From Sphingomonas kyeonggiensis (GTDB lineage: Bacteria > Pseudomonadota > Alphaproteobacteria > Sphingomonadales > Sphingomonadaceae): 64,000 nucleotides of DNA. Positions 46,203-54,450 of this stretch are shown here, piece by piece. The stretch lies in contig NZ_JACHLN010000002.1 in the NCBI RefSeq assembly GCF_014204495.1, positions 310,001 through 374,000 on the forward strand, written 5' to 3'. The position numbers and the translations under genes are program-made. The stretch's first letter is position 1. Every line of letters begins with the position of its first letter. The notes below the pieces were generated by a model. The model was not told the DNA's origin, searched no databases, and worked only from the letters and a program-made list of their open reading frames with translations.

Positions 46203-47228
46203 ATGCGTAGCCTGTTGGCGCTGGGTGTTGCCGTGATCGCGGCGGCGCCCGTCGGTGCGCCTGCGATCGCGCAGGATGAAAGTGGGTTCCAGACCTATCT
46301 GGGCGAGCTGTCGCGCCAGGCGGCGGCGCAGGGCGCGAGCCGGCGGACGATCGACCTGGTGATCCCGACGCTCACCTATAACGCCCGGGTGGTGCAGCTC
46401 GACAGGCAGCAGCCGGAGACCGCGCCCAACGCGCCGATCTCGAACTTCGAGCCCTATCGCCGCAGCCATGTCGATGCCGCGCGGATCGGGCAGGGGCGGG
46501 CGGCCTATCAGCGCCAGCGCCCGCGCCTGCAGCGGATCGAGGCGGAGACCGGCGTTCCGGAATCGATCATGGTCGCGATCTGGGGGCATGAGACCAATTA
46601 CGGTCGGGTGATGGGCAATTTCGACCTGCCCCGCGCGCTTGCCAGCCTCGCCTATGAAGGACGCCGGCGCGACCTGTTCGCCGGCGAGTTCATCGCCACG
46701 CTCAAGATGATCGACCGCGGCGTGCCGCGCGAGAAGCTGATCGGCAGCTGGGCGGGGGCGTTCGGCGGCCCGCAGTTCCTGCCCTCGGTCTATCTCCGCC
46801 TGGCGCGCGACGGCGACGGCGACGGCATGGCCGATATCTGGACGAGCGAGGCGGACACGCTGACCTCGATCGCCAATTATTTCGTCAATGCCGGCTGGCG
46901 CAAGGGCCAGCCCTGGGGCTTCGCGGTGAGCGTGCCGGCCAGTCTCGACCGCGCCGCGATCGCCAACAGGACCGTCGCGCCGCGCTGCCCGCGCGTGTTC
47001 GACCGGCACAGCCGCTGGAAGACGATGGCGGAGTGGCGGGCGCTCGGCGTGGTGCCGCAGACCCGCGCCTGGCCGGCCGACAATGTCCAGGCGACCCTGC
47101 TCGAGCCGGACGGCCCGGGGAAGACCGGCTACCTGCTCACCGGCAATTATCGTGTGATCCTCGACTATAATTGCTCGAATTTTTACGCTTTGTCGGTAGG
47201 CCTGCTCGCCGATGAGGTCGAACGCTAG
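46203..47228 (+). CDS. Lytic murein transglycosylase (MltB family)
   Basis: About 341 residues from the ATG at 46203, which gives a clean signal peptide (LLALGVAVIAAAPVGAPAIAQ); an ATG at 46182 is the alternative. The catalytic Glu lies in MVAIWGHETNYGRVMG. The family motifs AFGGPQFLPSVYLRLARDGDGDG and ADTLTSIANYFVNAGW follow. It cleaves the MurNAc-GlcNAc bond of peptidoglycan, leaving 1,6-anhydro ends. The final 80 residues (WRALGV through LDYNCSNFYALSVGLLADE) form the usual C-terminal module. It overlaps the start of the next cell-wall gene by 17 bases. Confidence 0.92.
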   Translation: MRSLLALGVAVIAAAPVGAPAIAQDESGFQTYLGELSRQAAAQGASRRTIDLVIPTLTYNARVVQLDRQQPETAPNAPISNFEPYRRSHVDAARIGQGRAAYQRQRPRLQRIEAETGVPESIMVAIWGHETNYGRVMGNFDLPRALASLAYEGRRRDLFAGEFIATLKMIDRGVPREKLIGSWAGAFGGPQFLPSVYLRLARDGDGDGMADIWTSEADTLTSIANYFVNAGWRKGQPWGFAVSVPASLDRAAIANRTVAPRCPRVFDRHSRWKTMAEWRALGVVPQTRAWPADNVQATLLEPDGPGKTGYLLTGNYRVILDYNCSNFYALSVGLLADEVER

Positions 47229-48315
47229 CATCTTCGCGCTCACGCTGACGGTTGTCGCCGTAGCCCCGAGCCATGCCCATGCCCTGCAGCAGCGGGGTTC
47301 CGTCGCCGCGCAAGCCTATGGCGGCGCGCAGGACGCCCAGTCGGGCGAGACCTGGCGCGCGGCCGACGGCACGCTGCGCTCGCGCCCCGCACCGCCTCGG
47401 CCGGCCGCGCCGGAGCCCGAGCCCCAGCCGCAATGGAGCGAGCCCGCCCCGCAGGCGAGCACGCCCGGCGCGTCCTATGCCGTGCCCGGCACCCGGTCCG
47501 CGCCGGTCCAGCGCCAGCCGCAATACCAGCCCCCGGTCCAGCAGCAGCAGGCGCCCGCCGACTATGCCGACCCCACAGCGGGCGCGCAGGGCCCGAGCGG
47601 CTCGTCGCAGCCCGCCCCGGGCGAGACGCCGCGCTATGACGAGATCGGCTATGCCGGCATCCGCCCGGTCAGCGGCGCGGCCGACCAGGCCGTGGTCGCC
47701 GTCCACCGCGCGCTGCCCGCCAACTCCTATGTCGAGGTCACCTCGCTCGACACCGGCAGGACGATCCTGGTGCTGGTCACCGGCACCGATCCCGGCGCCG
47801 ACCACCCGATCGACCTCTCCGCCGGCGCCGCCCGCCTGCTCGGCGCCAGTGGCGACACGATCGGCGTCCGCCTGCGCAGCGTGAACCCACCCGCGATGGA
47901 CAAGGCCGCGCTCCAGGCCGGCCGCCCCGCCGGCGACCGCGCCGACGCGCCCCAGGTGCTGCTCACCGCGCTGCGCAAGCGCCTGCCGAACCGCCCGAGC
48001 TATGCCGCGGCACCGAGCTACGCGCCGCCCGCCTACACCCCGCCGCGCACCGCCGCGCCGCGCCCGGCCCCCGCACGCACCGCCCCGCCGCCGGCCCGGC
48101 CCGCCGCGAACGGCAGGTTTATCGTCCAGGTCGCCGCACTTTCTAACGCGCAGCGCGCACAAGCGCTTGCCCAAAGCCTTGGTGGGTTCGTAAAGCCGGG
48201 TGGCGGGCTCCACCGTGTCCAGCTCGGTCCCTTCGCCACGGCGGGCGAGGCCGACGCGGCACGGCGGCGCGCCGCGGGCGCGGGCTATGGAGATGCACGC
48301 GTCCAAGCCAACTGA
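47212..48315 (+). CDS. RlpA-like protein with SPOR domain
   Basis: 367 residues with a signal-like N-terminus (SIFALTLTVVAVAPSHAHA). A long Pro/Gln/Ala-rich linker follows to about residue 140. The double-psi beta-barrel domain (about 145-225) contains VSGAADQAVVAVHRALPANSYVEVTSL and HPIDLSAGAARLLGA. A second Pro/Ala-rich linker leads to a C-terminal SPOR domain (RFIVQVAALSNAQRAQALAQSLGG), which binds denuded septal glycan. RlpA is a septal lytic transglycosylase in Pseudomonas. Here the SGE active-site Glu is replaced (SGAA), while the His in AVHRALP and the Asp in IDLS remain, so activity is doubtful. It is co-transcribed with flanking wall genes. Confidence 0.82.
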   Translation: MRSNASIFALTLTVVAVAPSHAHALQQRGSVAAQAYGGAQDAQSGETWRAADGTLRSRPAPPRPAAPEPEPQPQWSEPAPQASTPGASYAVPGTRSAPVQRQPQYQPPVQQQQAPADYADPTAGAQGPSGSSQPAPGETPRYDEIGYAGIRPVSGAADQAVVAVHRALPANSYVEVTSLDTGRTILVLVTGTDPGADHPIDLSAGAARLLGASGDTIGVRLRSVNPPAMDKAALQAGRPAGDRADAPQVLLTALRKRLPNRPSYAAAPSYAPPAYTPPRTAAPRPAPARTAPPPARPAANGRFIVQVAALSNAQRAQALAQSLGGFVKPGGGLHRVQLGPFATAGEADAARRRAAGAGYGDARVQAN

Positions 48316-48332
48316 AAGGCCGGACGAATCAC

Positions 48333-49502
48333 ATGAAGAAGTTGCTGCTCGCCGCATCGTTCCTGGCGCTTGCCGCCGCCCAGTCGACGAACGCCGCCGG
48401 CCCGCCGCCTTTCGACACCCCGGCGCCCGTCGCCTATATGGAGGACCTGTCCTCGGGCGCGGTGCTCTATGCCAAGGATGCCGACCGGCGCATGCCGCCG
48501 GCTTCGATGGCCAAGATGATGACGGTCTATGTCGCGTTCGACCTGATCAAGAAGGGCGAGCTCAAGCTCGACAAGCAGATCGAGGTGCAGCCCGAGACCT
48601 GGCGGAAGTGGCACAGCCAGGGCTCGACCATGTTCCTCGCGGTGGGCGAGAAGCCGACCGTGTCCGACCTGCTCAAGGGCATCGTCACGCTGTCGGGCAA
48701 CGATGCCTGCGTCGTCCTTGCCGAGGGCATTTCCGGCAGCGAGGAAGCCTTTGTCCAGCGGATGAACGAGGCGGCGAAGAAGCTCGGCCTCAGCAACAGC
48801 CATTTCGGCACGTCGAACGGCTGGCCGGACGAGGGCCGCACCTATGTGACCGCGCGCGACCTCGCGCACCTCGCCAAGGCGACGATCCTCGACCATCCGG
48901 ACCTCTACAAGCAGTTCTACTCGCTCCCCAGCTTCACCTGGGGCAAGACGCTCGGCGCCGGCGCCGACATCAGCCAGTCCAACCGTGATCCGCTGCTCGG
49001 CCGCGTCCAGGGCGCCGACGGCCTCAAGACCGGCCACACCGACGAGGCCGGCTATGGCTTCACCGGCTCGGCCGAGCAGAATGGCCGCCGCCTCGTCATG
49101 GTCGTCGCCGGGCTCACCTCGTACAATGGCCGCGCCGATGAGTCGGTGAAGTTCATGAACTGGGGCTTCCGCGCCTGGCAGGCCAAGGCGCTGGTCAAGA
49201 AGGGCCGCAAGGTCGGCGAGGTCCAGGTCCAGGGCGGCACCTCGGGCAGCGTCGGCGTGATCGCCCCGCGCGACCTGAGCGCCACCGTTCCGGCAGGCAC
49301 CGCGCCCGAGATGCAGGGCCGCATCGTCTATAACGGCCCGGTCCCGGCCGGCTTCAAGGCAGGCGACCATATCGCCGACCTGATCATCGACTCGCCCGGC
49401 CTGCCGTCGCAGACCGTGCCGCTGGTCGCCGAGAAGGACGTCGCCGAAGCCGGCTTCTTCGGCCGCGCCTGGCGCGGCTTCTGGTCGCTGTTCGGAGCCT
49501 GA
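48333..49502 (+). CDS. D-alanyl-D-alanine carboxypeptidase (low-molecular-mass PBP)
   Basis: 389 residues with a signal peptide (KKLLLAASFLALAAAQSTNA). The penicilloyl-serine domain has all three motifs: Ser58-x-x-Lys61 (ASMAK), Ser121-Gly-Asn123 (LSGND) and Lys232-Thr-Gly (LKTGHTDEAG). A C-terminal beta domain (about 290-365) precedes an amphipathic helix (GRAWRGFWSLFGA), the membrane anchor typical of PBP5/6. It trims the terminal D-Ala of peptidoglycan stems in the periplasm. It is encoded 17 bases after the RlpA-like gene and ends at a complex palindrome. Confidence 0.95.
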   Translation: MKKLLLAASFLALAAAQSTNAAGPPPFDTPAPVAYMEDLSSGAVLYAKDADRRMPPASMAKMMTVYVAFDLIKKGELKLDKQIEVQPETWRKWHSQGSTMFLAVGEKPTVSDLLKGIVTLSGNDACVVLAEGISGSEEAFVQRMNEAAKKLGLSNSHFGTSNGWPDEGRTYVTARDLAHLAKATILDHPDLYKQFYSLPSFTWGKTLGAGADISQSNRDPLLGRVQGADGLKTGHTDEAGYGFTGSAEQNGRRLVMVVAGLTSYNGRADESVKFMNWGFRAWQAKALVKKGRKVGEVQVQGGTSGSVGVIAPRDLSATVPAGTAPEMQGRIVYNGPVPAGFKAGDHIADLIIDSPGLPSQTVPLVAEKDVAEAGFFGRAWRGFWSLFGA

Positions 49503-49510
49503 GACTGAAC

Positions 49511-49660
49511 TCCCCTCCCTGCAAGGGAGGGGTAGGGGGTGGGTTGCGCCCCCGGCCTTCCGGGGGCGCCCAGCTACCGGCCTGTGAGAAGAGAAAAGGC
49601 CGGGCATCGAGCCCGACCTTTTCTAACCCACCCCTTGCCCCTCCCTTGCAGGGAGGGGAA
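49511..49660. repeat. Cloverleaf-like composite palindrome before holB
   Basis: An outer stem of about 35 bp (49511-49545 with 49625-49660, 2-3 mismatches) encloses two further hairpins. One is GCGCCCCCGG with CCGGGGGCGC (49546-49569). The other is AGAAAAGG plus CGGGC with their complements (49592-49624). The arms contain TCCCCTCCCTGCAAGGGAGGGG, itself a palindrome. It fills the whole gap between the carboxypeptidase and holB genes. Confidence 0.85.
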
Positions 49661-49671
49661 TAAGAGAAGCC

Positions 49672-50649
49672 ATGCCCCTGATCGGCAACGACTCCGCCCG
49701 CGAGGCACTCGCCGCCGCCATGCATGGCGGAAACCTGCACCATGCCTGGCTGATCGCCGGGCCCGAGGGGGTGGGGAAGGGCATGTTCGCCCGCCAGGCG
49801 GCGCTGCGCCTGCTTGCCGAGGCGGCCGGGCGCGATCACCTCGCCCCCGGCTGGGACGTTCCCGCCGAAAGCCAGACCGTCCATCTGGTCGATGCGGGCG
49901 CGCATCCGGACTATCGCGAGCTGGTCCGCCTGCCCAAGGATCCGGACAAGCCCGACGAGGCGCTGGCCCGCTCGATCACGATCGCCCAGGTCCGCTCGCT
50001 CCAGCCGCTGTTCGCGACAAAGCCGAGCTTCTCCTCGCGCCGGGTCATCGTGATCGACGCGATCGACGATCTCGAGCGTGGCGGTGCCAACGCGCTGCTC
50101 AAGAACCTCGAGGAGCCGCCGGCCGGCACCATCTTCCTGCTGGTCAGCCACGCCCCCGGCCGGCTGCTGCCGACGATCCGCTCGCGCTGCCGGCTGCTCC
50201 GCTTCGAGGCGCTGCCCGATGCCGATGTGACCGAGGTCCTGCACCAGCAGCTGCCCGATGCGACCGGCAGCGAGATCGCGGCGCTGGTCAGGGCGGGCGA
50301 GGGCTCGCCGGGCCGCGCGCTGGGCTTTGCCGGGCTCGATATCGCCGCGCTGGATAGCGACATGGCGGCGCTGGTCGAAACCGGCGACCCTTCCAACCAG
50401 GTCCGCGCGCGTCTCGCCAAGCTGCTCGGTACCAAGGCCGCGCAGCCGCGCTACGAAGCCTTTCTCGAGCGCGCGCCCAGCTTCATCGCCGAGCGCGCCA
50501 GGCTGCTGTCGGGCGATGAGCTGCGCACCGCGCTCGACGCCTATGGCGCCGCCCGCGAGCTCGGCGGCGCCGCGACCGGCCTGTCGCTCGATGCCGCGGG
50601 CACGGTATTCGAGATGAGCGGCATCCTCGCCCGGCTCGGGCGCTCCTGA
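49672..50649 (+). CDS. holB: DNA polymerase III subunit delta'
   Basis: A 325-residue AAA+-like clamp-loader subunit. It opens PLIGNDSAREALAAAMHGGNLHHAWLIAGPEGVGKG; the P-loop ends in KG instead of KS/KT, as expected for the non-hydrolysing delta'. RVIVIDAIDDLERGGANALLKNLEEPP is the Walker B/sensor region, and LLPTIRSRCRLLRF contains the SRC motif that inserts into the neighbouring subunit. It helps load the sliding clamp. metG and tatD follow further down, the usual alphaproteobacterial order, but tmk, commonly just upstream, is missing here. Confidence 0.93.
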   Translation: MPLIGNDSAREALAAAMHGGNLHHAWLIAGPEGVGKGMFARQAALRLLAEAAGRDHLAPGWDVPAESQTVHLVDAGAHPDYRELVRLPKDPDKPDEALARSITIAQVRSLQPLFATKPSFSSRRVIVIDAIDDLERGGANALLKNLEEPPAGTIFLLVSHAPGRLLPTIRSRCRLLRFEALPDADVTEVLHQQLPDATGSEIAALVRAGEGSPGRALGFAGLDIAALDSDMAALVETGDPSNQVRARLAKLLGTKAAQPRYEAFLERAPSFIAERARLLSGDELRTALDAYGAARELGGAATGLSLDAAGTVFEMSGILARLGRS

Positions 50650-50684
50650 CCGGAATTCGGGACCATGTCCCCGACCTTTCTCTC

Positions 50685-50771
50685 CGTCATCCCCGCGCAG
50701 GCGGGGATCCAGGGTTACTCTGCCCAGTCGGTCCTGCTTGGCTCTGGATCCCCGCCTGCGCGGGGATGACG
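50685..50771. repeat. Palindromic repeat, family B
   Basis: Perfectly complementary 28-base arms (50685-50712 and 50744-50771; CGTCATCCCCGCGCAGGCGG in the first) around a 31-base spacer. It lies just after holB. The arm is the kind of CATCCCCGC...GCGGGGATG unit dispersed widely in proteobacterial intergenic DNA. Confidence 0.85.
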
Positions 50772-50835
50772 AACAAGATTTTAACCAGGCTTTAGCCGAC
50801 AAAGCTTATTCCGCCCCCGAAACAGGGGAGATACC

Positions 50836-51156
50836 ATGACCGCGATCACCGGCATTTCCGGCATCGGCGCCGGCGCCACCACGCAGGCCGCCGAGACCAA
50901 CGGCTCCAGCGACCTCAATTTCGACGCGATCCTGGAGGCGTTCAAGAAAGCCGCCAGCGAAACCCCGGAACAGCGCGCCCGCGACGCGGTGCTCAAGAAG
51001 CACGATCTCTCCGAGGAGGACTACAAGAAGCTCCCGCCCAAGGAGAAGGAAGCGATCGACAAGGAAATCGCCGAGGCGGTGCGCAAGGTCCACGAACGCA
51101 AGACCGGCGTCGCAATGCCCGACTCCCCGGTGCCGACGGAAAAGCTGTTCGGCTGA
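50836..51156 (+). CDS. Small soluble hypothetical protein
   Basis: 106 residues. GGGGAG precedes the ATG. It has a Gly/Thr/Ala-rich flexible N-terminus (TAITGISGIGAGATTQA) and then a strongly charged helical body (FDAILEAFKKAASETPEQRARDAVLKKHDLSEEDYKKLPP) likely to form helical hairpins. No signal peptide, membrane helix or cysteine is seen. I do not recognise the family. It stands alone between two palindromic repeats, so it is probably a monocistronic gene. Confidence 0.7.
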   Translation: MTAITGISGIGAGATTQAAETNGSSDLNFDAILEAFKKAASETPEQRARDAVLKKHDLSEEDYKKLPPKEKEAIDKEIAEAVRKVHERKTGVAMPDSPVPTEKLFG

Positions 51157-51190
51157 TCCGCTCCCAGGCGGTTCGCCAATCCAGAAGCGC

Positions 51191-51265
51191 TCCCCGGCGA
51201 ACGCCGGGGCCCAGGGTTTCTCTGCCGATCCGCTTGTGACCCTGGGCCCCGGCGTTCGCCGGGGA
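51191..51265. repeat. Palindromic intergenic repeat, family A, copy 3
   Basis: 27-base complementary arms (51191-51217, 51239-51265), reversed relative to copies 1 and 2. The arm core is GGCGAACGCC with GGCGTTCGCC opposite, a compensated change from the GGCGAAAGCC/GGCTTTCGCC of copies 1 and 2. Confidence 0.9.
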
Positions 51266-51303
51266 ACTGCTCAGTTCCAGGAAAGGGACCAGACCAGAAC
51301 CCC

Positions 51304-51939
51304 CTATTTATCCCCCCAGCCCAGCAGTTCGTTGGGATCGGGCGTATCCTCCATCAGCACGACCTTGCTCGGCTTCTTGCTCTTCTTCTCGAGGATCGGG
51401 TCATAGGCGGCATTGCCGCCCTTCTTGTTGAGCTTCATCTCGCGGCTGATGTAGTCGCCGGTGAGCAGGTTCCAGCTGATCTCCGCGCCGTCATGGGCAT
51501 AGGTGCGGCTGTAGAGCGTCGCGTCGATCCCGATCAGCCGCATGCGCGGCTTGGGGCCGGGGACCAGCCGGTAGCGATAGACCGCATTCACCGCGGTGGT
51601 GCCGCCGGTCAGGTCGGTGATCTTGAGCACGCCCTTGGCGATGCTGACCTCGGCGGCGCCGAGCGGATAGCTGTCGAGCTTGAGCGTGCCCACCGGCGTC
51701 AGGTCGATGTCGAACTCGCCTCTGGCGAGCAGCAGCACCTTCAGCGTGCGCGTATCGTCGCCCCGGCCGATCAGCACCGTATCGGGCTGGCCGTCGCCGT
51801 TCAGGTCGCCATCGGTGCGGCTTTCGACTTCCTCGCCCTTTTCGAGGAAGCTCCTGATCGCCTCGTCGCTGACCGGTGAAGCCGTCTGCGCCGCCGCCGG
51901 CGTGGCGATCAGCAGTGCCGCGAGTGCCCGGATCCGCAT
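51304..51939 (-). CDS. Exported protein with calcium-type DxDxNxDG loop
   Basis: 211 residues with a signal peptide (RIRALAALLIATPAAAQ). Residues 40-60 contain RTDGDLNGDGQPDTVLIGRGDD, an EF-hand/FG-GAP-like loop that binds calcium in many exported proteins. The rest is a beta-rich domain (LKVLLLARGEFDIDLTPVG, YRYRLVPGPKPRMRLIGID) ending in a Lys-rich tail. The family is otherwise unrecognised. It could be a periplasmic structural or binding protein. It is flanked on both sides by family A palindromes. Confidence 0.7.
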   Translation of the reverse strand: MRIRALAALLIATPAAAQTASPVSDEAIRSFLEKGEEVESRTDGDLNGDGQPDTVLIGRGDDTRTLKVLLLARGEFDIDLTPVGTLKLDSYPLGAAEVSIAKGVLKITDLTGGTTAVNAVYRYRLVPGPKPRMRLIGIDATLYSRTYAHDGAEISWNLLTGDYISREMKLNKKGGNAAYDPILEKKSKKPSKVVLMEDTPDPNELLGWGDK

Positions 51940-52020
51940 GGGTTCGTCTCCCTGTTTCAGGCCCTTTCATACCCCATTCCGGCAATGCCGCGAAGGCGGG
52001 GATGGCGTAGGCGCCTCGCT

Positions 52021-52095
52021 TCCCCGGCGAAAGCCGGGGCCCAGGGTTTCTCCGCCGTGTCGCTTGTGACCCTAGGCCCCGGCGTTCGCCGGGGA
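52021..52095. repeat. Palindromic intergenic repeat, family A, copy 4
   Basis: The arms at 52021-52047 and 52069-52095 have the same orientation as copy 3 but are a mix: the left arm has GGCGAAAGCC and the right arm GGCGTTCGCC, leaving one mismatch, plus CCCTAGG for CCCTGGG. This looks like a decaying or recombinant copy. Confidence 0.85.
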
Positions 52096-52174
52096 GCGGC
52101 GATGGATTGGGGAGGGGCAAAGCCAACGATACAGCCGGGGTGACGCAGCGAAACGGATCGCCTAAAGGCCCCAA

Positions 52175-53674
52175 ATGGCCGACCCCTTCTACATCACCAC
52201 CGCGATCCACTATCCCAATGGCCGCCCGCATATCGGGCATGCCTATGAGATGATCGCCGCCGACGCGATCGCCCGTTTCCAGCGCCAGCAGGGCCGCGAC
52301 GTCTTCTTCCAGACCGGCACCGACGAGCATGGCCTCAAGATGGTCAAGACGGCGCGCGACCGCGACATGACCGCGCGCGAGCTTGCTGACGAGATGTCGA
52401 GCTATTTCAGTGAAATGGCCGAGAAGCTTGATATTTCGTGCGACCGTTTCATCCGCACCTCCGAAGCCGATCACTACAAGGCCAGCCAGGCGATCTGGCA
52501 GGCGATGGCCGATGCCGGCGACCTGTACCTCGATCGCTATGAGGGCTGGTATTCGGTGCGCGACGAGGCCTTTTACGAAGAGAAGGAACTGGTCGAGGGG
52601 GAAGGGGGCGTGAAGCTCTCGCCCCAGGGCACGCCGGTCGAGTGGACCGCCGAGGAGACCTGGTTCTTCAAGCTCTCCAAGTACGAGAAGCCGCTGCTCG
52701 ACTTCTACGCCGCCAACCCGGACTTCATCCGTCCGGAATCGCGCCGCAACGAGATCCTGCGCTTCGTCGAGGGCGGGCTCGCCGACCTGTCGGTCTCGCG
52801 CACCAGCTTCGACTGGGGCGTGCCGGTGCCGGGTTCGCCCGGCCATGTGATGTATGTCTGGGTCGATGCGCTGACCAATTACCTGACCGGAGCGGGCTAT
52901 CCCGACGATCAGGAAAGGCTGGCGCGTTACTGGCCGGCGGATATCCACCTGATCGGCAAGGACATTGTCCGCTTCCACACCGTCTATTGGCCGGCTTTCC
53001 TGATGTCGGCGAAGATCGCGCTGCCCAGGCAGGTGTTCGGGCACGGCTTCCTGCTCAACCGCGGGGAGAAGATGTCCAAGTCGGTCGGCAATGTCGTCGA
53101 TCCGATGGCGCTGGCCGATTATTACGGCGTCGACGCGCTGCGCTATTTCCTGCTGCGCGATGTCAGCTTCGGCAATGACGGGACGTTCAGCGACGAGGCG
53201 ATCGTCACCCGCGCGAACGCCGATCTGTCGAACAGTTTCGGCAACCTCGCCCAGCGCACGCTCGCCTTCATCGCCAAGAATTGCGAGGGGCATGTCGAGG
53301 CCGGGCGCGTCGAGGAAGCCGATGGCGTGCTGATCGCCGAGGTCGAGAATGCCTGTGGCGGGTTCATCCGTGCGTTCGAGGATCTGGCGCTGAGCCAGGG
53401 CGTCGAGCTGTGGATGGCCGGCGTGTTCGCCTGCAACGCCTATATCGATGCCCAGGCGCCCTGGGGCCTGCGCAAGACCGATCCCGAGCGGATGCATGCG
53501 GTGCTGAACACGCTGCTCCGCGCGATCCGGCGTCTTGCCGTCACGATCGCGCCGGTGGTGCCGGGTTCGGCCGAGAAGCTGCTCGCGCAGCTCGGGCCGG
53601 AAGGCGATGCGGACTTCCGGATCGCGCCGCCGACCCCCATCTTCCCGCGGCTGGAGCTCAAGGAGGAAGCGTGA
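52175..53674 (+). CDS. metG: Methionine--tRNA ligase
   Basis: A 499-residue class I synthetase. The HIGH motif is RPHIGHAYEM (His19-His22) and the second signature is KMSKSVGNVVDP near residue 299. The catalytic Rossmann fold, connective insert (YEGWYSVRDEAFYEE) and anticodon-binding helical domain are complete. The form is the short alphaproteobacterial type without the C-terminal dimerisation domain and without a cysteine zinc knuckle. It charges initiator and elongator tRNA-Met. The stop overlaps the tatD GTG (GTGA). Confidence 0.97.
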   Translation: MADPFYITTAIHYPNGRPHIGHAYEMIAADAIARFQRQQGRDVFFQTGTDEHGLKMVKTARDRDMTARELADEMSSYFSEMAEKLDISCDRFIRTSEADHYKASQAIWQAMADAGDLYLDRYEGWYSVRDEAFYEEKELVEGEGGVKLSPQGTPVEWTAEETWFFKLSKYEKPLLDFYAANPDFIRPESRRNEILRFVEGGLADLSVSRTSFDWGVPVPGSPGHVMYVWVDALTNYLTGAGYPDDQERLARYWPADIHLIGKDIVRFHTVYWPAFLMSAKIALPRQVFGHGFLLNRGEKMSKSVGNVVDPMALADYYGVDALRYFLLRDVSFGNDGTFSDEAIVTRANADLSNSFGNLAQRTLAFIAKNCEGHVEAGRVEEADGVLIAEVENACGGFIRAFEDLALSQGVELWMAGVFACNAYIDAQAPWGLRKTDPERMHAVLNTLLRAIRRLAVTIAPVVPGSAEKLLAQLGPEGDADFRIAPPTPIFPRLELKEEA

Positions 53675-54450
53675 ATCTCGCCGACAGTCACTGCCATCTG
53701 ATCTACAAGGGGCTGGGCGAGCAGCAGCCCGAGGTGCTGGCGCGTGCGCGTGCGGCCGGGGTCGCGGCGATGCTCAACATCTCGACGCGCGAGCGCGAAT
53801 GGGACGAGGTGATCGCGGTCGCCGAGCGCGAGCCCGATGTCTGGGCCTCGGTCGGCATCCATCCGCATGAGGCGGACGAGCATCCCGATATCGGCGCGGC
53901 CAGGCTGATCGAGAAGGCGCGGCATCCGCGCGTCGTCGGCATCGGCGAGACCGGGCTCGACTATTATTACGATCACAGCGACCGCGATCGCCAGCGGGCG
54001 AGCTTCCGGGCGCATATCGCGGCGTCGCGCGAGACCCAGCTGCCCTTGATCGTCCACACCCGCGATGCCGAGGCGGATACCGCCGAGATCCTGCGCGACG
54101 AGATGGGGAAGGGGGCCTTTCCGGGCGTCATCCACTGTTTCACCGCGAGCCGGGAATTTTCGGAGATCGCGCTTGATCTGGGCTTCTACATCTCCATCTC
54201 GGGGATCGTGACCTTCAAGAACGCGAAGGATCTGCAGGATACTGCGGCGCAGCTGCCGCTGGACCGGCTGCTGATCGAGACCGACGCGCCGTTCCTGGCA
54301 CCGGTGCCGCATCGCGGGAAGACCGGCGAGCCGGCCTTTGTCGCGGACACCTGCCGCTTTCTTGCGGGGCTGCGCGGAGAGAGTTTCGAATCCCTCGCCT
54401 TGGCCACCCAGGCCAATTTTCACGCGTTGTTCGCCAAGACCCGCGCATGA
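53671..54450 (+). CDS. tatD: TatD-family metal-dependent hydrolase
   Basis: 259 residues, GTG start at 53671 with AAGGAGG upstream, overlapping the metG stop. It is an amidohydrolase-fold DNase-like enzyme. The metal ligands lie in DSHCHL (His7, His9), GIHPHEA, GIGETGLDYYYDHSD (Glu ligand), LPLIVHTRDAEAD, VIHCFTAS and LIETDAPFLAP. Family members are 3'-5' exonucleases or deaminases of unsettled role. The stop overlaps the next ATG, so metG, tatD, the hydrolase and the protease form one unit. Confidence 0.92.
   Translation: MNLADSHCHLIYKGLGEQQPEVLARARAAGVAAMLNISTREREWDEVIAVAEREPDVWASVGIHPHEADEHPDIGAARLIEKARHPRVVGIGETGLDYYYDHSDRDRQRASFRAHIAASRETQLPLIVHTRDAEADTAEILRDEMGKGAFPGVIHCFTASREFSEIALDLGFYISISGIVTFKNAKDLQDTAAQLPLDRLLIETDAPFLAPVPHRGKTGEPAFVADTCRFLAGLRGESFESLALATQANFHALFAKTRA

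Noticed and set aside
49511..52095. Cluster of repeats considered as a CRISPR array
   Set aside because: The units are palindromes of different families separated by genes, not short identical repeats with unique spacers; no cas genes.
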